A program made the translations under genes and the position numbers. A stretch of DNA of 64,000 bases from Diadophis punctatus similis (taxonomy: Eukaryota > Chordata > Lepidosauria > Squamata > Dipsadidae). The stretch spans positions 1,239,501-1,303,500 of the forward strand of contig JALIGW010000029.1 in NCBI GenBank assembly GCA_023053685.1. Direction: 5' to 3'. Positions within the stretch are counted from its first letter, which is position 1; every line of letters starts with the position of its first letter. A model generated the notes under the pieces. The model was not told the origin of the DNA and did no database searches. It worked only from the letters and a program-made list of their open reading frames with translations. Of the stretch, positions 1-10,986 are shown one piece after another.

Positions 1-949
1 CTTTATAAACATAGTATCATAACATATATATACAATACCACAAAAAGATTATTACTTCAAGTAAACACAAGCAGGAGAGTTAGTTTCATTTCAGCAGAGC
101 AGACAAGCACAGAGTGGGCAGAGAGTACAGAGTGAACTGGAATACAGAGTGGACTGAAGCCTACGCCCAGCCTTAAGCTTAAGTTCCAGTTTCGATTCTC
201 TGCACAGACTCAGAAGTATTTAACTCCCATTTGCTGACTTAGTTGCTATGCCTATTCATTGGCTGACCTTGTTAATATGGCTCTCCCAGTTCATGCATAT
301 CTTAACAGACTTCCCCTCAGCTTTAAAACCCACCAGAGACTGCTGTTTTATGTTCTCCTTGTGGGGGAAGCATCTGAAACAATTATGGGTTATTCCATAT
401 CCTCCCCTTTACAGAAGAAAGGCGTGTTATCTCAGATGCTGACCAGTTGCATGCACTGCCATTTTCTGCTATGCTATTTAAGTATCTTATTTCAGTTGTA
501 CTGAACTTTTATGTTTTTCCTGATACATATATCTATTTCTGATTCCCATATAACAAAGTGGGCAGAATAATCATCTCCTATACAGTTATTTTCATTTCTC
601 TTGACAAGCATTCATTCTTTTTAGTAGATCACATACTGGCCATTGCCTTTCTACAGCATTTGTATACCATTTCTGTATCCATTTTCCTTTCTTTAGTAAA
701 CATTCTATCAAAACACAAAAATTCAAAAACCTGTTCTAAGTCTTTGACATTTATTTATAACCTGCAATTGTTCAACCCAATTTTCTCTGTCAAATGCAAC
801 TCCTTGATCTTTGATACATTAATTTTCAGATCTACAATTCTGAAAATTATACCATATATGTAACATGTCCAGCAAATAATTTGGGTTCTCAACCAACACT
901 ATGGTGTTGCCAGCATACAAAAATACTTTATCATCCCCAAATATCAGCA
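1..949. other. AT-rich unassigned DNA, possible old LTR-element remnant
   Basis: No gene was recognised. The first 450 bases contain an ATTGG (inverted CCAAT) and promoter-like composition, and the block reads like decayed retroelement DNA, but no terminal repeats, catalytic motif or TSD could be fixed. All frames are short. Confidence 0.3.
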
Positions 950-1376
950 TTCCATATACTTTCATCCATAAATGTCACCACATTGCAAAAAAAAAAGATG
1001 TTGAGACTTTGGGAAAAGTGCAAAGAGCAACTAAGGTGATTAAAGGTCTGGAGACAAAAACATGAAGAACGGCTGCAGGAATTGGGTATGGCTAGTCTAG
1101 AGAAAATAAGGACTAGGGGTGACATGATAGCAGTATTCTAATACTTGAGGGACTGCCACAAAGAAGAGGGGGTCAACTTATTTTCCAAAGCAGCAGAAGG
1201 CAAGACAAGAAACAATGGATGGGAACTATTGAAGGAGAGAAGAACTTGGAATTAAGAGAAACTTCCTAACAGTGAAGACAATTAACTGGTGGAACAGCTT
1301 GCCTTCAGACGTTGTAGGTGCTTCATCACTGGAGGTTTTTAAGAAGAGACTGGATAACCACTTTCACTTCCTAAAT
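950..1376 (+). mobile_element. CR1 LINE fragment, end of reverse-transcriptase ORF
   Basis: Plus-strand text is recognisable as the C-terminal part of the CR1 ORF2 protein: a lesion-rich version of 'R-TR-GDMI-VF-YL' followed by the segment that normally reads 'FF..R.LRGH..KL....N..KYSFFSRRV..WN.LP..VV.A.S...FK..LD'. The frame is broken by stops and indels and both ends of the element are missing. The same segment is present in better condition on the minus strand at 42317-42720. Confidence 0.8.
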
Positions 1377-1595
1377 TTTGCTCAGCATCACTTTGCTTGA
1401 ATCCTTTCAGTAAAAATTTAGACAAATATCTTCCCAGCCAAACTTAACAAACCAATCTCTCTATATTTGCACTAATATTTGCTACTGTTCTCTTTGTATA
1501 GGGGAATAATAATGATCTAGCATAGATATATTCTTTACACATACTTTAAACAAGCTGCACTACTCTATGAGCAAAACAAAGTCATACTGCTTGTG
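1377..1595. other. Unassigned AT-rich spacer
   Basis: Lies between the CR1 piece and the pentanucleotide array. Nothing recognisable is seen in it. Confidence 0.3.
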
Positions 1596-1696
1596 ATATT
1601 GTATTGTATTGTATTGTATTGTATTGTATTGTATTGTATTGTATTGTATTGTATTGTATTGTATTGTATTGTATTGTATTGTATTATATTATATTG
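1596..1696 (+). repeat. (GTATT)n microsatellite
   Basis: About 18 nearly perfect copies of the 5-mer GTATT, ending in three ATATT-type variants. The open frames MYCIVLYCIVLY... across it are a by-product of the 5-base period, which cycles through three frames every 15 bases. Confidence 0.97.
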
Positions 1697-2195
1697 TTAA
1701 CACTTTTCAGTTATACAGTCTATGCTGGCAGTTACATTTTTCAACATTCTCCAGGATTTATATTCATTTCAGTTTCATTCTTTTGTTGATCACTAGCATT
1801 CCCAAACAACTCATTAAAACACTTCTTCCATAGTTTCCTCATTTTAGTTTCATCCCAATTTTTTTTACTACTTTAATTTAAAATCCCATTCACTGTGCTA
1901 AAGGCTCATTGTTTAGCTTCCTATAACCATTTCCAAAACAATTTTTAAAATTTACATCAGAATTACTGACCTTTAAAATCGTAACCTTTGAGTTGCAACT
2001 CTTTCTCTTATACCTTGCCTTTCTTAGATTATATTTTACAGCAATCACTCTCTTGTATGTGTTTTCCCTCCATCTACAGTCGTGTTCACTTCATAATTCT
2101 ACTAAATATAGGCATGAATGGGGGAGGGGGAAATTTGCAAAGTGTCAGCTGTGGTCCCACACATGCGACGGGTGGGTGGGTGGGTGGGTTGATCT
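1697..2195. other. Unassigned AT-rich DNA with a short GGGT run
   Basis: No gene recognised. It includes a small (GGGT)n run near 2170-2190 and otherwise low-complexity AT-rich text. Confidence 0.3.
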
Positions 2196-2199
2196 ATTC

Positions 2200-2550
2200 A
2201 TAATGCTACACCCAGCATCTTGCAGTGCAATACTCCAGGTATGGTCTAACTAAGGCTTTATAGAGTGGTATTAGTACCTCACTTGATCTAGATTGTATCC
2301 CTCTGTTAATGCAATTTAGGATTGCATTGGCTTTTTTGGCTGCCGCTGCACACTGCTGGCTCATGTTTAGCTGGTTGTCCACTAGGACTCCAAGATCCCT
2401 CTCACAGTCACTGCTATTAAGCCTGGTTTCACCCAGTTTATATGTATATTTTTGGGTTTTTTTTACCTAAGTGTAGGACTTTATTTTTCTCTACATTGAA
2501 TTTTATTTTGTTAGATAAGACATTACATTAAATACATTGCCCCCTTATTT
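2200..2550 (-). mobile_element. CR1 LINE internal fragment (antisense)
   Basis: Read on the plus strand this is the reverse complement of the conserved CR1 region 3' of the reverse-transcriptase core. Phrases such as 'CACTGCTGGCTCATGTTTAG', 'ACTCCAAGATCCCT' and 'TGTAGGACTTTATT' are typical of amniote CR1 copies. The coding frame is no longer open. It abuts the hAT at 2647 after about 100 bases of unassigned sequence. Confidence 0.85.
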
Positions 2551-2646
2551 CTGACAGCCTTTTAAAAGCCTATTGCCTATCACACTCTTGGGCAAAGCAT
2601 GTGAGCCATTTCCTCCTTTCAGTGGTCCATGAAAGTACATCTATAG

Positions 2647-3028
2647 CAGTGATGGTGAACCTTTTTTGGTTCGCGTGCCAAAAGGGGGGGGAATGCGGGG
2701 GATCACGTCTGTGCGTGCCCACACTCATAATTCCATGCACCCCCGCACATGCACGCATGACCCCCCTGTTCACAGCATGCAATGGCACGCCCATTTTTCG
2801 CTCTCCCCAGGCTCCAGAGCCTTTCTAGGAGCTTGGGGAGGGCGAAAACGGCCTTCCCCACCCCCTCTGGAGGCTGGAAACAGCCTGTTTCTCGACTCCC
2901 AGTGGGCCCAGAAGGCCCGAAAATCAGCCGGCTGGTGCACACATGCACACCGGACCTGAGCTCGCGTGCCCACCGATATGGCTCCGCGTGCCACTTGTGG
3001 CACCCGTGCCATAGGTTCGCCATCACGG
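2647..3028 (-). mobile_element. Non-autonomous hAT, GTGATGGYGAACC-TIR group, 382 bp
   Basis: The terminal inverted repeats are CAGTGATGGTGAACC (left) and, inverted, CCGTGATGGCGAACC (right). They are flanked by a perfect 8-bp TSD, ATCTATAG, at 2639-2646 and 3029-3036. The size of the duplication and the CAG-like end place it in the hAT superfamily. The interior is GC-rich and holds no transposase frame, so it depends on an autonomous partner. A nearly identical copy lies in opposite orientation at 51740-52120. Chance GC-rich frames cover it on both strands. Confidence 0.93.
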
Positions 3029-3087
3029 ATCTATAGTATGTAGATAATAAAGTTGAAAAAAGGTGAACAATATTTTTACAGAACTAT

Positions 3088-3327
3088 AGATACGTTGAGG
3101 CTGGGTGTCACAAGGAATTGCTGGGAGGGGAGGGGCCAGGCGAGCCACCCCTTGACGTGAGTGACATTGAGTTGGCCACACCCACCCAGTCACATAACCA
3201 TGAAGCCATGCCTGCCCAGTCACATGACCATGACGCTACGCCCACCATCACATGACCATCAAGCCACACCCACAAAATAAGCCACGCCCACAGAACCGGT
3301 AGTAAAAAAAATTAGAACCCACCCCTG
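3088..3327 (+). mobile_element. hAT fragment, GTGGGTT-TIR group, right end with short tandem repeats
   Basis: It ends in AGAACCCACCCCTG, the right terminal repeat of the group that dominates this window. The interior has several degenerate copies of a roughly 28-base unit containing 'CACATGACCATGAAGCCAC'. The last 90 bases resemble the right ends of the elements at 34444-35079 and 62374-63014. The left terminus is not visible. Confidence 0.7.
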
Positions 3328-4288
3328 GAATACATGCTACAAGCCAATTATAATACTGAAAGTGAAAGAGAAAGAGAAAGTCAGTGTTACACTTTTAGGT
3401 AGTTTTTAATAATTAAAAAAAAGTTTGCTGATGCCATATGGAACTCAGTAGTTCCACATCTGTGCAAGAACACAAGCTGCTTTTGAGCAAGCAATTTAAC
3501 TTCCATTAGATTCTAATGGGTTTAGTTTAGTTTACCCCTTTTGCTAGAACCAGTGAATACATTGTTTTAGTTTTAATTTTTTAAATCTATCTTACGTTGC
3601 CATTGTAGGCTTAAAATGGAATATTGCATAATTTTTCATAGTCCCGCTTTGTCAGGAAAAAAACAATTTAAATTTTGGGGGCTTGGGAGGGGGGAGAGAC
3701 TTAGAAATTCCTTTATTTCTATCTGTGGTAAAAAGAGAAAGTGGGGAAAATATTGCACAGCAATATTCTACAGCTTTTAAAACAAATGTTTGTTTTAAAG
3801 AGGGGAGAGTTATAGTGTTCCTGAGTAGAGCATAAACAAGCTTGTACCTACTAGGACTAATGCACATTTCATACAATTTCTGAAAATACCATAAAAATAT
3901 TGGGGGTGGAAGAGAGAACGTAATATAAAGATAAAAAGGTTTAGGAATAGTTATTTTGTACTGTGTGAGAAATCCAAATGTTGCATATTTACATATCTAT
4001 CACCAATTCCTTCTCAGAATAAGCAATGTAATGTAAAGTACAGAAAAACAGTAAGAAGTAGTAAGCAAATACATTGGAGATAAGAGAAAAAGTAATGAAA
4101 TATTACTAAATTAATGTACAGCAAGATGATTGACATATTTCTCCATACCTTTCTACCCATGCAAACTCTTCTTTCATGTTCATTTATAGATTCATACACA
4201 GCTTTTCATTCATTAAAGTTTTCATCTCTTTGTTTTTCAGGTTCTCAATTAACTGTGCTTTTTCCTGCCTTACCTTGTCTTTCATTCC
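3328..4288. other. Unassigned AT-rich DNA
   Basis: No gene or confident repeat family was recognised. There is a short (GAAAGA) run near 3365-3380. All frames are short. Confidence 0.3.
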
Positions 4289-4296
4289 CTTTACCA

Positions 4297-4929
4297 TAAG
4301 GTGACCAGATGTCCCGCTTTTGGCGGGATAGTCCCACTTTTTAATAATTTGTTCCGCGTCCCGCGGCGTTTCAAAAAAGTCCCGCTTTTTGAATTTGAAT
4401 TTGCCCTGCACACGCCTCTGCCTCCTGCCTCGCCTGCCTCCTCCTGCCAGGCGGGGAGGGAGGGCAGTGAGAGGGGCAGAGGCGGTCTTGCCTGTTCGTC
4501 GCCGCAGAGCCGAAGAAGCTGGTGGCGTTCGCGGCGTAGGGCTTCCCCCGCCCGCTTTCCCCGGGTGCCGGCACACCGCCAGTTGCGTTCTTTTGCCCTC
4601 TGCGCAAGCAGAATGCTTTGCGCATGCGCAGAGGGCAAAAGAATGCAAATGGCGGCGTCCCAGCGGCCGGGGAAAGTGGGCGGGGGAAGCCCCGCGCCGT
4701 GAAAGCCACCAGCTTCTTCGGCTCTGCGGCGACAAACAGGCAAGACCGCACCGGTAGGAACCCACCCCTAGCTGCGATGAAGGGGGGTGTTTGGGGGGGT
4801 GCACAAAGCTGCACAAAGAGAGATGAACCCCTCCCATCTTGCTTCCCTAGAAATCCCCCGTCAATGGTGTCCTGCTTTATTAATATTAATATTAATATTT
4901 AATATTAATATTAAAATCTGGTCACCTTA
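4297..4929 (+). mobile_element. Non-autonomous hAT, TAAGGTGACCAG-TIR group, with foldback core
   Basis: The ends TAAGGTGACCAGAT and ATCTGGTCACCTTA are inverted repeats flanked by the 8-bp TSD CTTTACCA (4289-4296, 4930-4937). The middle (about 4480-4745) is a long imperfect palindrome around TGCGCATGCGCA at 4619-4630. Its right arm runs into text resembling the right end of a GTGGGTT-type element (GGTAGGAACCCACCCC, 4754-4769). This core is shared with elements of other TIR groups at 28191, 45741 and 50473. A 217-aa minus-strand frame here is accidental. It ends in a short ATTAAT tandem run. Confidence 0.92.
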
Positions 4930-4937
4930 CTTTACCA

Positions 4938-5130
4938 TTTACTCACCTTACTCTCCAAGACAGTTTTCCATAAGTCATGGTTTTCCCCAGAGGAGCTCAG
5001 AAGTGTGACCTCCACTGTTTATCATGGCTTTGGTCCATCATAGCTTTCAAATAATGCTTTTGGTAATAAACAGAAGAGGTAGCTGAGGTTACCGGTCTTA
5101 GCTGTAGATATGCCACTTGCAGCAACCCCT
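4938..5130. other. Unassigned spacer
   Basis: Short stretch between a hAT and the inverted minisatellite. Nothing recognised. Confidence 0.3.
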
Positions 5131-5545
5131 GCCGGGTCTATGACAACCCACAGCAGCCAACTCGCCATGATCAACTCACCACATCCAATTCGCCACAGCC
5201 AACTCGCCATGGCCAGCTTACTGCGGAAAAACCTGCTACGGGACAAGAGTTACACTAATATTGAAGAAATAGTCAAACAGAGTTATTAAAGGAAGGATGC
5301 CAAAGGAGGGACAAAATAAAATGTGAATGACAAAAAAATTAATAAGTTTTTAATTATTTGAAATAATTAAATTGAATTGTTGAATTGTCCTGCAACTAGT
5401 TGTCCCGTGGTGAGTTGACCATGGCCAAGTTGTCTTGTGGTGAGTTGGCCATGGCGAGTTGGTCGCAGCGAATTGGACATGGCAAGTAGACCATGGCGAG
5501 TTGGCCATGGCTGTGGTGAATTGTCCCTTTCCATCCCCTGAAAGC
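5131..5545. repeat. Inverted pair of 'ATGGCGAGTTGG' minisatellite arrays (MITE-like)
   Basis: The left arm (about 5147-5225) has repeats of CAACTCGCCATGGCCA-type units. The right arm (about 5391-5520) has the complementary GAGTTGGCCATGGCGAGTTG-type units. Between them lies about 165 bp of AT-rich DNA. The arms could form a large hairpin. Terminal repeats and a TSD were not established, so the transposon class is unknown. Confidence 0.65.
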
Positions 5546-6290
5546 AGTAAGAAGGATGAGATTCAGTTTGGCTAGGATGTCACAAATGCCACCAAAGCCC
5601 AACTTCACTCCAAAAACGTTCATGCCATTCTATGCAAGCAAAGATCTTGTTTAGAGACTGCCTTGCAAGTCAGTATATCGTGTTCCACATCCTGTCAATT
5701 CAGAAGCGTAGGCAGTGGTTTCACACATACTCAGAATACCACAGTAGCAAGATAAAATGCGAAGATAGATAATGCCCTTCAACAGCTATGGCACTTAACC
5801 ACTAACACAAATACACTTCCCTGCGGACAACAGCTAATAGTAAAAGACAATCTAATATTGGGGGATGGGGAGAGTGGTTGAAGTCCTGCAGATTATTTAT
5901 AAAGCAAATTTTCCCTCTCCTGGGAAAATTCTAAAAGGAAGTGGGATTCATAATTGCATAGATGAAAAGAGATGTGAAGAATAACCTTATCTGGGGCCTT
6001 GTGCTAAGGCAAGACACTCTGTATTTAAAACGAGAAGTGTTTGTCCTTTTAACTTAGGAACAACAAATCAATATACAACAGCAAAATCCAATGAATATGA
6101 TAAATCCTCCTTTGGCACTTTCCCCCCAGCACCTTGAGTCTTGTCCTGAGTTCATCTTAAGGTCAAGATACCATGGTAGCACGTAATATTATTGCAAATC
6201 AGTGAAAATTCTTTTCTCCTTGGCTCTTGATACCAGTGTTGGTTGAAGTGACCTAGGATAGGTGATCACTTTCTCTGTCTACATTTCAAC
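5546..6290. other. Unassigned DNA
   Basis: No gene or known repeat family was recognised. Composition is ordinary and frames are short. Confidence 0.3.
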
Positions 6291-6292
6291 TT

Positions 6293-7692
6293 TTATTTAT
6301 TTGTTTGTTTGTTTGTTTGGTCAAACAAGTATTAGATAGTACATATAATATAAACATGATTTGAATACATGAAATGAATACGAATAAAAATAAAAGGGTA
6401 CATTAGGACAGGGACGGTAGGCACACTGGTGCGCTTATGCACGCCCCTTACAGACCAGGGGCGGGTTGCTTGCGTACCGGTGCCGGTGTGCTGCACGCGC
6501 ATCTCCACGTTTCGGGCGTGCACAGAAGCAGAATCTTGCCGAAATCTCTCGCGCGCGCGCACGTCACCTCATAAGGTTTCGGTGCAATTTTGCTTCCGCA
6601 CATGCGCAGAAGCAAAATTGCCCAAAAATTCACAGAAAAAGATGGCGACACACACACGACGGACCGGCGGAGAGGGCTCCGGATCGGTCATGTGCAAATT
6701 GCGCAATCGGCTGCTCCCTACCGGAGCTACGCACCGGACTGCTCCGGCAGGAACGCACCTCTGTTACAGACCTCTTAGCAATGGGGTGAGGTCAACAGTA
6801 GACAGTCTAAGGTTAAAATGTTGGGAGTTTGGGGATGAAACGACAGAGTCAGGTAGTGCATTCTAGGCACTGACCACTCTGTTGCTGAAGTCGTATTTTC
6901 TGCAATCGAGTTTGGAGCGGTTCACTTTCAGTTTGTATCTATTGTGTGCTCGTGTATTGTTGTGGTTGAAGCTGAAGTAGTCATTGACAGGTAGGACATT
7001 GTAGCAGATAATTTTTTGAACTACGCTTAGATCATACCGAAGGCGGCATAGTTCTAAGTTGTCTAAGCCCAGAATTTCAAGTCTGGTGGCATAAGGTATT
7101 CTGTTGCAAGCAGAGGAATGGAGGACTCTTCTTGTGAAATATCTCTGGACACATTCAATTGTATTAATGTCCGATATGCAGTGCGGGTTCCAGACAGATG
7201 AGCTGTATTCGAGAATTGGTCTAGCAAATGTTTTGTATGCTCTGGTTAGTAGTGTAATATTACCAGAGAAGAAGCTACACAAGATTAGGTTTACAACTCT
7301 TAATGCCTTTTTGGTGATGTTGTTACAGTGGGCTTTGGCACTTAAATCTTTAGATATGAGTACTCCAAGGTCCTTGACAGAGTGAGGATCATCTACGAGG
7401 TCGTGTCCACTCAGCTTGTATTTTGTGTTCTGATTCTTTTTGCCAATGTGTAAGACAGAGCATTTGTTGGTTGAGATTTGGAGTTGCCAATTGTTTGACC
7501 ATTGTGACACAAAGTCAAAGTCTTTTTGAAGGGTAGCAGCATTGTCGGTGGTGTTAAATAGTTTTACATCATTGGTGAAGAGAACACAGTTGCTTATAAT
7601 ATGATTGCAAAGATCATTTATGTAAAGTATAAAGAGTGTTGGTCCTAGAATGCTGCCTTGGGGGACACTGCTGTTAACAGGTACAGGATTTT
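6293..7692 (-). pseudogene. Decayed non-LTR retrotransposon (CR1/L2/Rex-like), RT C-terminal half and 3' UTR
   Basis: The longest open frame, 6863-7510 on the minus strand (215 aa), reads as the thumb and C-terminus of a jockey/CR1-group reverse transcriptase. It carries the sequence order 'NNW.LQIS..KC.VLHIG', 'DLGVLISKDL', 'LLTRAYKTFARPILEYSSSV' and 'VQRYFTRRVL', then 'KLDCRKYDFSNRVVSAW'. Upstream (7510-7690), the segment before it reads 'VPQGSILGPTLF.LYINDL', and the YADD-like catalytic site is changed to 'FTND', so this copy is inactive. The 3' UTR (6293-6455 and 6772-6860) is split by a hAT at 6456-6763. A related 3' end lies on the plus strand at 9472-9780. Confidence 0.85.
6456..6763. 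mobile_element. Non-autonomous hAT, GTGGGTT-TIR group, 308 bp
   Basis: The left end is CAGGGGCGGGTTGC and the right end GAACGCACCTCTG, with the perfect 8-bp TSD TTACAGAC at 6448-6455 and 6764-6771. It is inserted in the 3' UTR of the decayed LINE. The empty-site sequence can be read in the related LINE end near 9630-9660, which confirms the insertion. The interior carries GCGCGCGCACG runs, a CATGCGCAGAAGCAAAAT box and an AAAGATGGCG box. Confidence 0.93.
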
Positions 7693-8880
7693 AAGCACTA
7701 CGTCCCAATTCTCTTTTTTAGCAAACAACAGAACTCAGTTGTTTAGTTTGCACAAGATGCCAGCAGGGTTATTATGAACACTTCCACATACAGAGTTTCC
7801 ATTCCCCAATTCCTCATTAACTAGCTTGAAATTGACCTGTGATTGTCTTTACTGATCTTTAAAAGGCAGAGGACAAGTAGGAAAAACCACAAGCCAATCA
7901 GTGTTCAGATAATCAATAGGGCAAAAAAATAATAATCATTTGATTAGTGCCCCTTACATATGTAAAACCTCTGTAGATCTGGAGCAACAAAATCTACTCA
8001 CCATCCATACCACGCAAATAAAATAAATGACTGACATGCATTCTAGCTTGTTTCTCTCCATGTTTCCCGATCATATTGCGTGCATTAGTCTAGTCTTTTG
8101 CAAAAACATTTGAATAGTTGCTTCAGGCTGCTAAGCTGTTAGTTTACTAATGCATTTGAATGATGATGTTCGTTCATCGTATTCGAAGAGGACCTTAACA
8201 TTGATCATAGACCTGAGTCACCTGTGTGCAGGTCCGCAGCTACAGCTCCCAGTGTATCCACACCTGCTGCTTTGTCGCTCGCCCATCGCCACAGGACTTT
8301 TCACAGGACTTGGTGTTGTGTGTGTCAAGACTTGCGTGTGAATTGGATTAAAGTGAGGGAGAGGTGCACTTAGTCAGCCTCACTCTCTCTTCCCAGATTC
8401 CATCTTGCTCCAAATAGCAGGACAAGAGTTGAGACAGTTGGAGATGGGCTGGGCGCAGTGGCTGACCAGGGCGTCTTTCGTGTCTTGTCGTGCTCTTAGC
8501 ATACCACATCGCTTGCAGAGACCGCCTTCATGACCATTGTCCTATTCTAGTAGATTTCATCCATTCAGTCCGCCGGAATCTGTCTTCACATGCTCGGGAT
8601 AGACAAGTCCCTATCTCACCGAAGGTCGATGACCCAATGGCTACTCTCAACCTGGTTTGGCCAGCCTGTCGAAGCTGTTGCCCGGGGTGTGGCCGCTGCG
8701 CATGCTACAGCTGCTAGGAGCCACAGGTGAGAGCTGAGTGATAGGTGGGGACCAAAGGTGAACGAGCTGCCCTAAAAGCTGCCCTAAAATGAGCTGCCAT
8801 AAAAGGACATGACATGCCCCTACCCCAGAGGTGAAATCCCTCCCTGAACACCCCATACACCCCAATGCATTTGAATATCT
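7693..8880. other. Unassigned DNA; 8150-8870 may be an unrecognised repeat
   Basis: No protein recognised. The 8150-8870 part has above-average CpG and short frames (63 and 75 aa) without known motifs. I could not decide between unique sequence and an old retroelement. Confidence 0.3.
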
Positions 8881-8884
8881 CTTA

Positions 8885-9292
8885 CAAGTAGTCCCCGACT
8901 TATGACTGTACTCGAACCTGCAATTTCAATTGTAAGTCACAATGGTTGAAAAGCAGGTCATCATTTGGCCATGCCCAGATTTTCAACCTTTTTTGCGCTG
9001 ATTGTTAAGGAAATCTGGCCATCATAAAGCGTACACCACAGTCATTAAAAAACATAAACCCTTTGTTTGCTGTGGGGAATCCAGAACTTTCCAGAAAAAA
9101 AAGTCACAAATTGTGGTCACATGACTACAGGATACTGCGAATGGCCATGAATGTGAGACAGTTGCCAAGTGCCCAAAATGGGTCACGTGCCTGTGGGAGG
9201 GGGTGGACGTCAGAACTTCAAATCCAGGTCATAAGTTTTTCAGAGTTCATCATCACTTTGCACGGTTGTAAGTCAAGAACCACCGGTACTTG
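8885..9292. mobile_element. Tc1/mariner-like element, CAGGTAGTCC-type ends, copy 1
   Basis: The left end CAAGTAGTCCCCGACTTA and the right end, read inverted (CAAGTACCGGTGGTTCTTGA), are degenerate versions of a terminal repeat flanked by TA dinucleotides (8883-8884, 9293-9294). The interior contains the phrases 'GTAAGTCACAATGGTTG' and 'TGTGGTCACATGACTACAGG' shared with the copies at 10049, 32895 and 42790. No transposase frame is present. Confidence 0.75.
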
Positions 9293-9471
9293 TACTAGGT
9301 GTGATAGCAGCAAGATAGTATGCTGGCAGCTGCTATTTTTCTCAATAGCTCTAATCAGAGTTTCATGTGGCTGCATAAATGGCTGCATTGAGGAGATATA
9401 TATTCAAAACAAATGCCCAGAATTAAGTACCAGGAATGGGATACTGAAAGTTGCCTCTAGACAGTGGGAGG

Positions 9472-9780
9472 GAGGAAAAAACCGCTCCAAACTCGACTGC
9501 AGAAAATACGACTTCAGCAATAGAGTGATCAATGCTTGGAATGCACTACCTGACTCTATGGTTTCTTCCCCAAACCCCCAAAACTTTAACCTTAGACTGT
9601 CTACAGTAGACCTCTCCCCATTCCTAAGAGGTCTGTAAGGGACATGCATAAGCGCATCACTGTGCCTACCATCCCTGTCCTACTGTCCTATTGTCCTCTA
9701 TTATCGGTACTTTTTATTTATGTTTATACAAACTACTACTATCCTATATGTGTTTGACAAATAAATAAATAAAATAAATA
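9472..9780 (+). pseudogene. LINE 3' end (CR1/L2/Rex-like) with AAAT tail
   Basis: The frame reads 'NRSKLDCRKYDFSNRVINAW', then a short C-terminus ending 'LSPFLRGL*'. It is the same family as the minus-strand copy at 6293-7692. The 3' UTR ends in 'GACAAATAAATAAATAAA', the usual LINE-type A-rich tail. It is 5'-truncated, as expected for target-primed reverse transcription. Confidence 0.85.
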
Positions 9781-10048
9781 CAAATCATTGTTTCATTCCA
9801 CACAAAAGGGAAACAAAAGAAAATACTATTTTCCACTATCCATAAAGCTGTTGCTTGTATACTCACCTCCCAGCCCCCTAGCGCTTTGCATCCTGGCCTC
9901 TTCCTTCCAGAAAACAAGGCAGAATCAGAGGCCATGACTGAAGTATCCCCTTGCAACACCCATTTTTCTCTTTTATCCCATGATGTTATCTCCTTCTTGT
10001 CCTCAACCCATGTGCGAAACTGCCTTAAATCATCAAATTATATTCATA

Positions 10049-10436
10049 CAGGTAGTCCTTAACGTACAACCACAATTGAGCCGGAAATTTATGTTGCTAA
10101 GTGAGAATTTCGTTAAGCGAGTTTTGCTCCATTTTACGACTTTTCTCATCAGTCAATCCCTGCAATTCTTCAATTAGGAACACGGTTGTTAAGTGAATCT
10201 GGTTTCTCCATTGACTTTCCTGGTCAGAAGGTTGCAAAAGTTGATCATGTGACTCTGGGACACTGCAACCGTCATAAATGTGAGTTAGTTGTCAAGTATC
10301 CAAATGTAAATCATGTGACCTTGGGGAATGCTGCAATGGTCATAAGTGTGAAAAATGGTCATAAGTTACTATTTTTCAGTGCCGATGTAACTTTGAACGG
10401 TCACTAAATGAAGTACTGTAAGTTGAGGACTATCTG
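10049..10436. mobile_element. Tc1/mariner-like element, CAGGTAGTCC-type ends, copy 2
   Basis: This is the best-preserved copy in the window: CAGGTAGTCCTTAACGTA at the left and, inverted, CAGATAGTCCTCAACTTA at the right, bordered by TA (10047-10048, 10437-10438). It is 388 bp long, non-coding, with several 'GTTAAGTGA' motifs. The TA target and the end sequence support the Tc1/mariner superfamily. The exact family is not certain. Confidence 0.82.
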
Positions 10437-10494
10437 TATTAAATTTAATATTCCACCCACCCCCACCCCCACCTAATTCTGACATAGTCTAAGG

Positions 10495-10586
10495 CAGTGG
10501 TCTTCAACCTTGGCAGCTTTGCTGGCTGAGGAATTCTGGGAGTTGAAGTTCCCAAGTCTTAAAGTTGCCAAGGTTGGAGACCCCTG
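10495..10586. mobile_element. Short palindromic hAT MITE
   Basis: CAGTGGTCTTCAACCTTGGC at the left pairs with GCCAAGGTTGGAGACCCCTG at the right. The centre carries the phrase 'GAATTCTGGGAGTTGAAGTT'. The flanks (GTCTAAGG left; GTACTCTAAGG right) look like an imperfect 8-bp TSD. It belongs with 15634, 39102 and 42150. Confidence 0.8.
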
Positions 10587-10730
10587 GTACTCTAAGGATA
10601 GTCTGGGGATACATAAACATCTGTTATGCTTTGTTCTCCATCACTGCCCCAGGAAACCAATTGTGGGTTTTCAAACCAAGGGGGGCATGCATGTCAAAGA
10701 CCGGGGAAATCAGGAAATTCAGGCATTTAG

Positions 10731-10970
10731 CAATAGCAATATCACTTAGACTTATATACCGCTTCATAGTGCTTTACAGCCCTCTCTAAGCAGTTTACAG
10801 AGTTCAGCATATTGCCCCCAACAATCTGGGTCCTCATTTTACCGACCTCGGAAGGATGGAAGGCTGAGTCAACCTTGAGCTGGTGAGATTTGAACAGCTG
10901 AACTGCAGCTAGCAGTCAGCTGAAGTAGCCTGCAGTGCTGCACTCTAACCACTGCGCCACCTTGGCTCTT
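10731..10970 (-). mobile_element. Sauria-type tRNA-derived SINE, copy 1
   Basis: Read on the minus strand it starts GAGCCAAGGTGGCGCAGTGG (tRNA-like A box) and contains a B box of the form GGTTCAAATCTC (here 'TGTTCAAATCTCACCAGC'). It continues through 'GGTTGACTCAGCCTTCCATC' and ends with the Bov-B-like tail 'AAGTGATATTGCTATTG'. It is nearly full length. Confidence 0.93.
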
Positions 10971-10986
10971 AGTTCAAATGAGTATA

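Noticed and set aside
4184..4837. 217-aa minus-strand frame, possible gene
   Set aside because: It spans a hAT with inverted ends and a palindromic core; the frame extends outside the element without a known motif.
6863..7510. 215-aa minus-strand frame as an intact reverse transcriptase gene
   Set aside because: The catalytic YADD-type motif just upstream is replaced (FTND), the N-terminal part is missing, and the 3' UTR is split by a hAT; it is a pseudogene.
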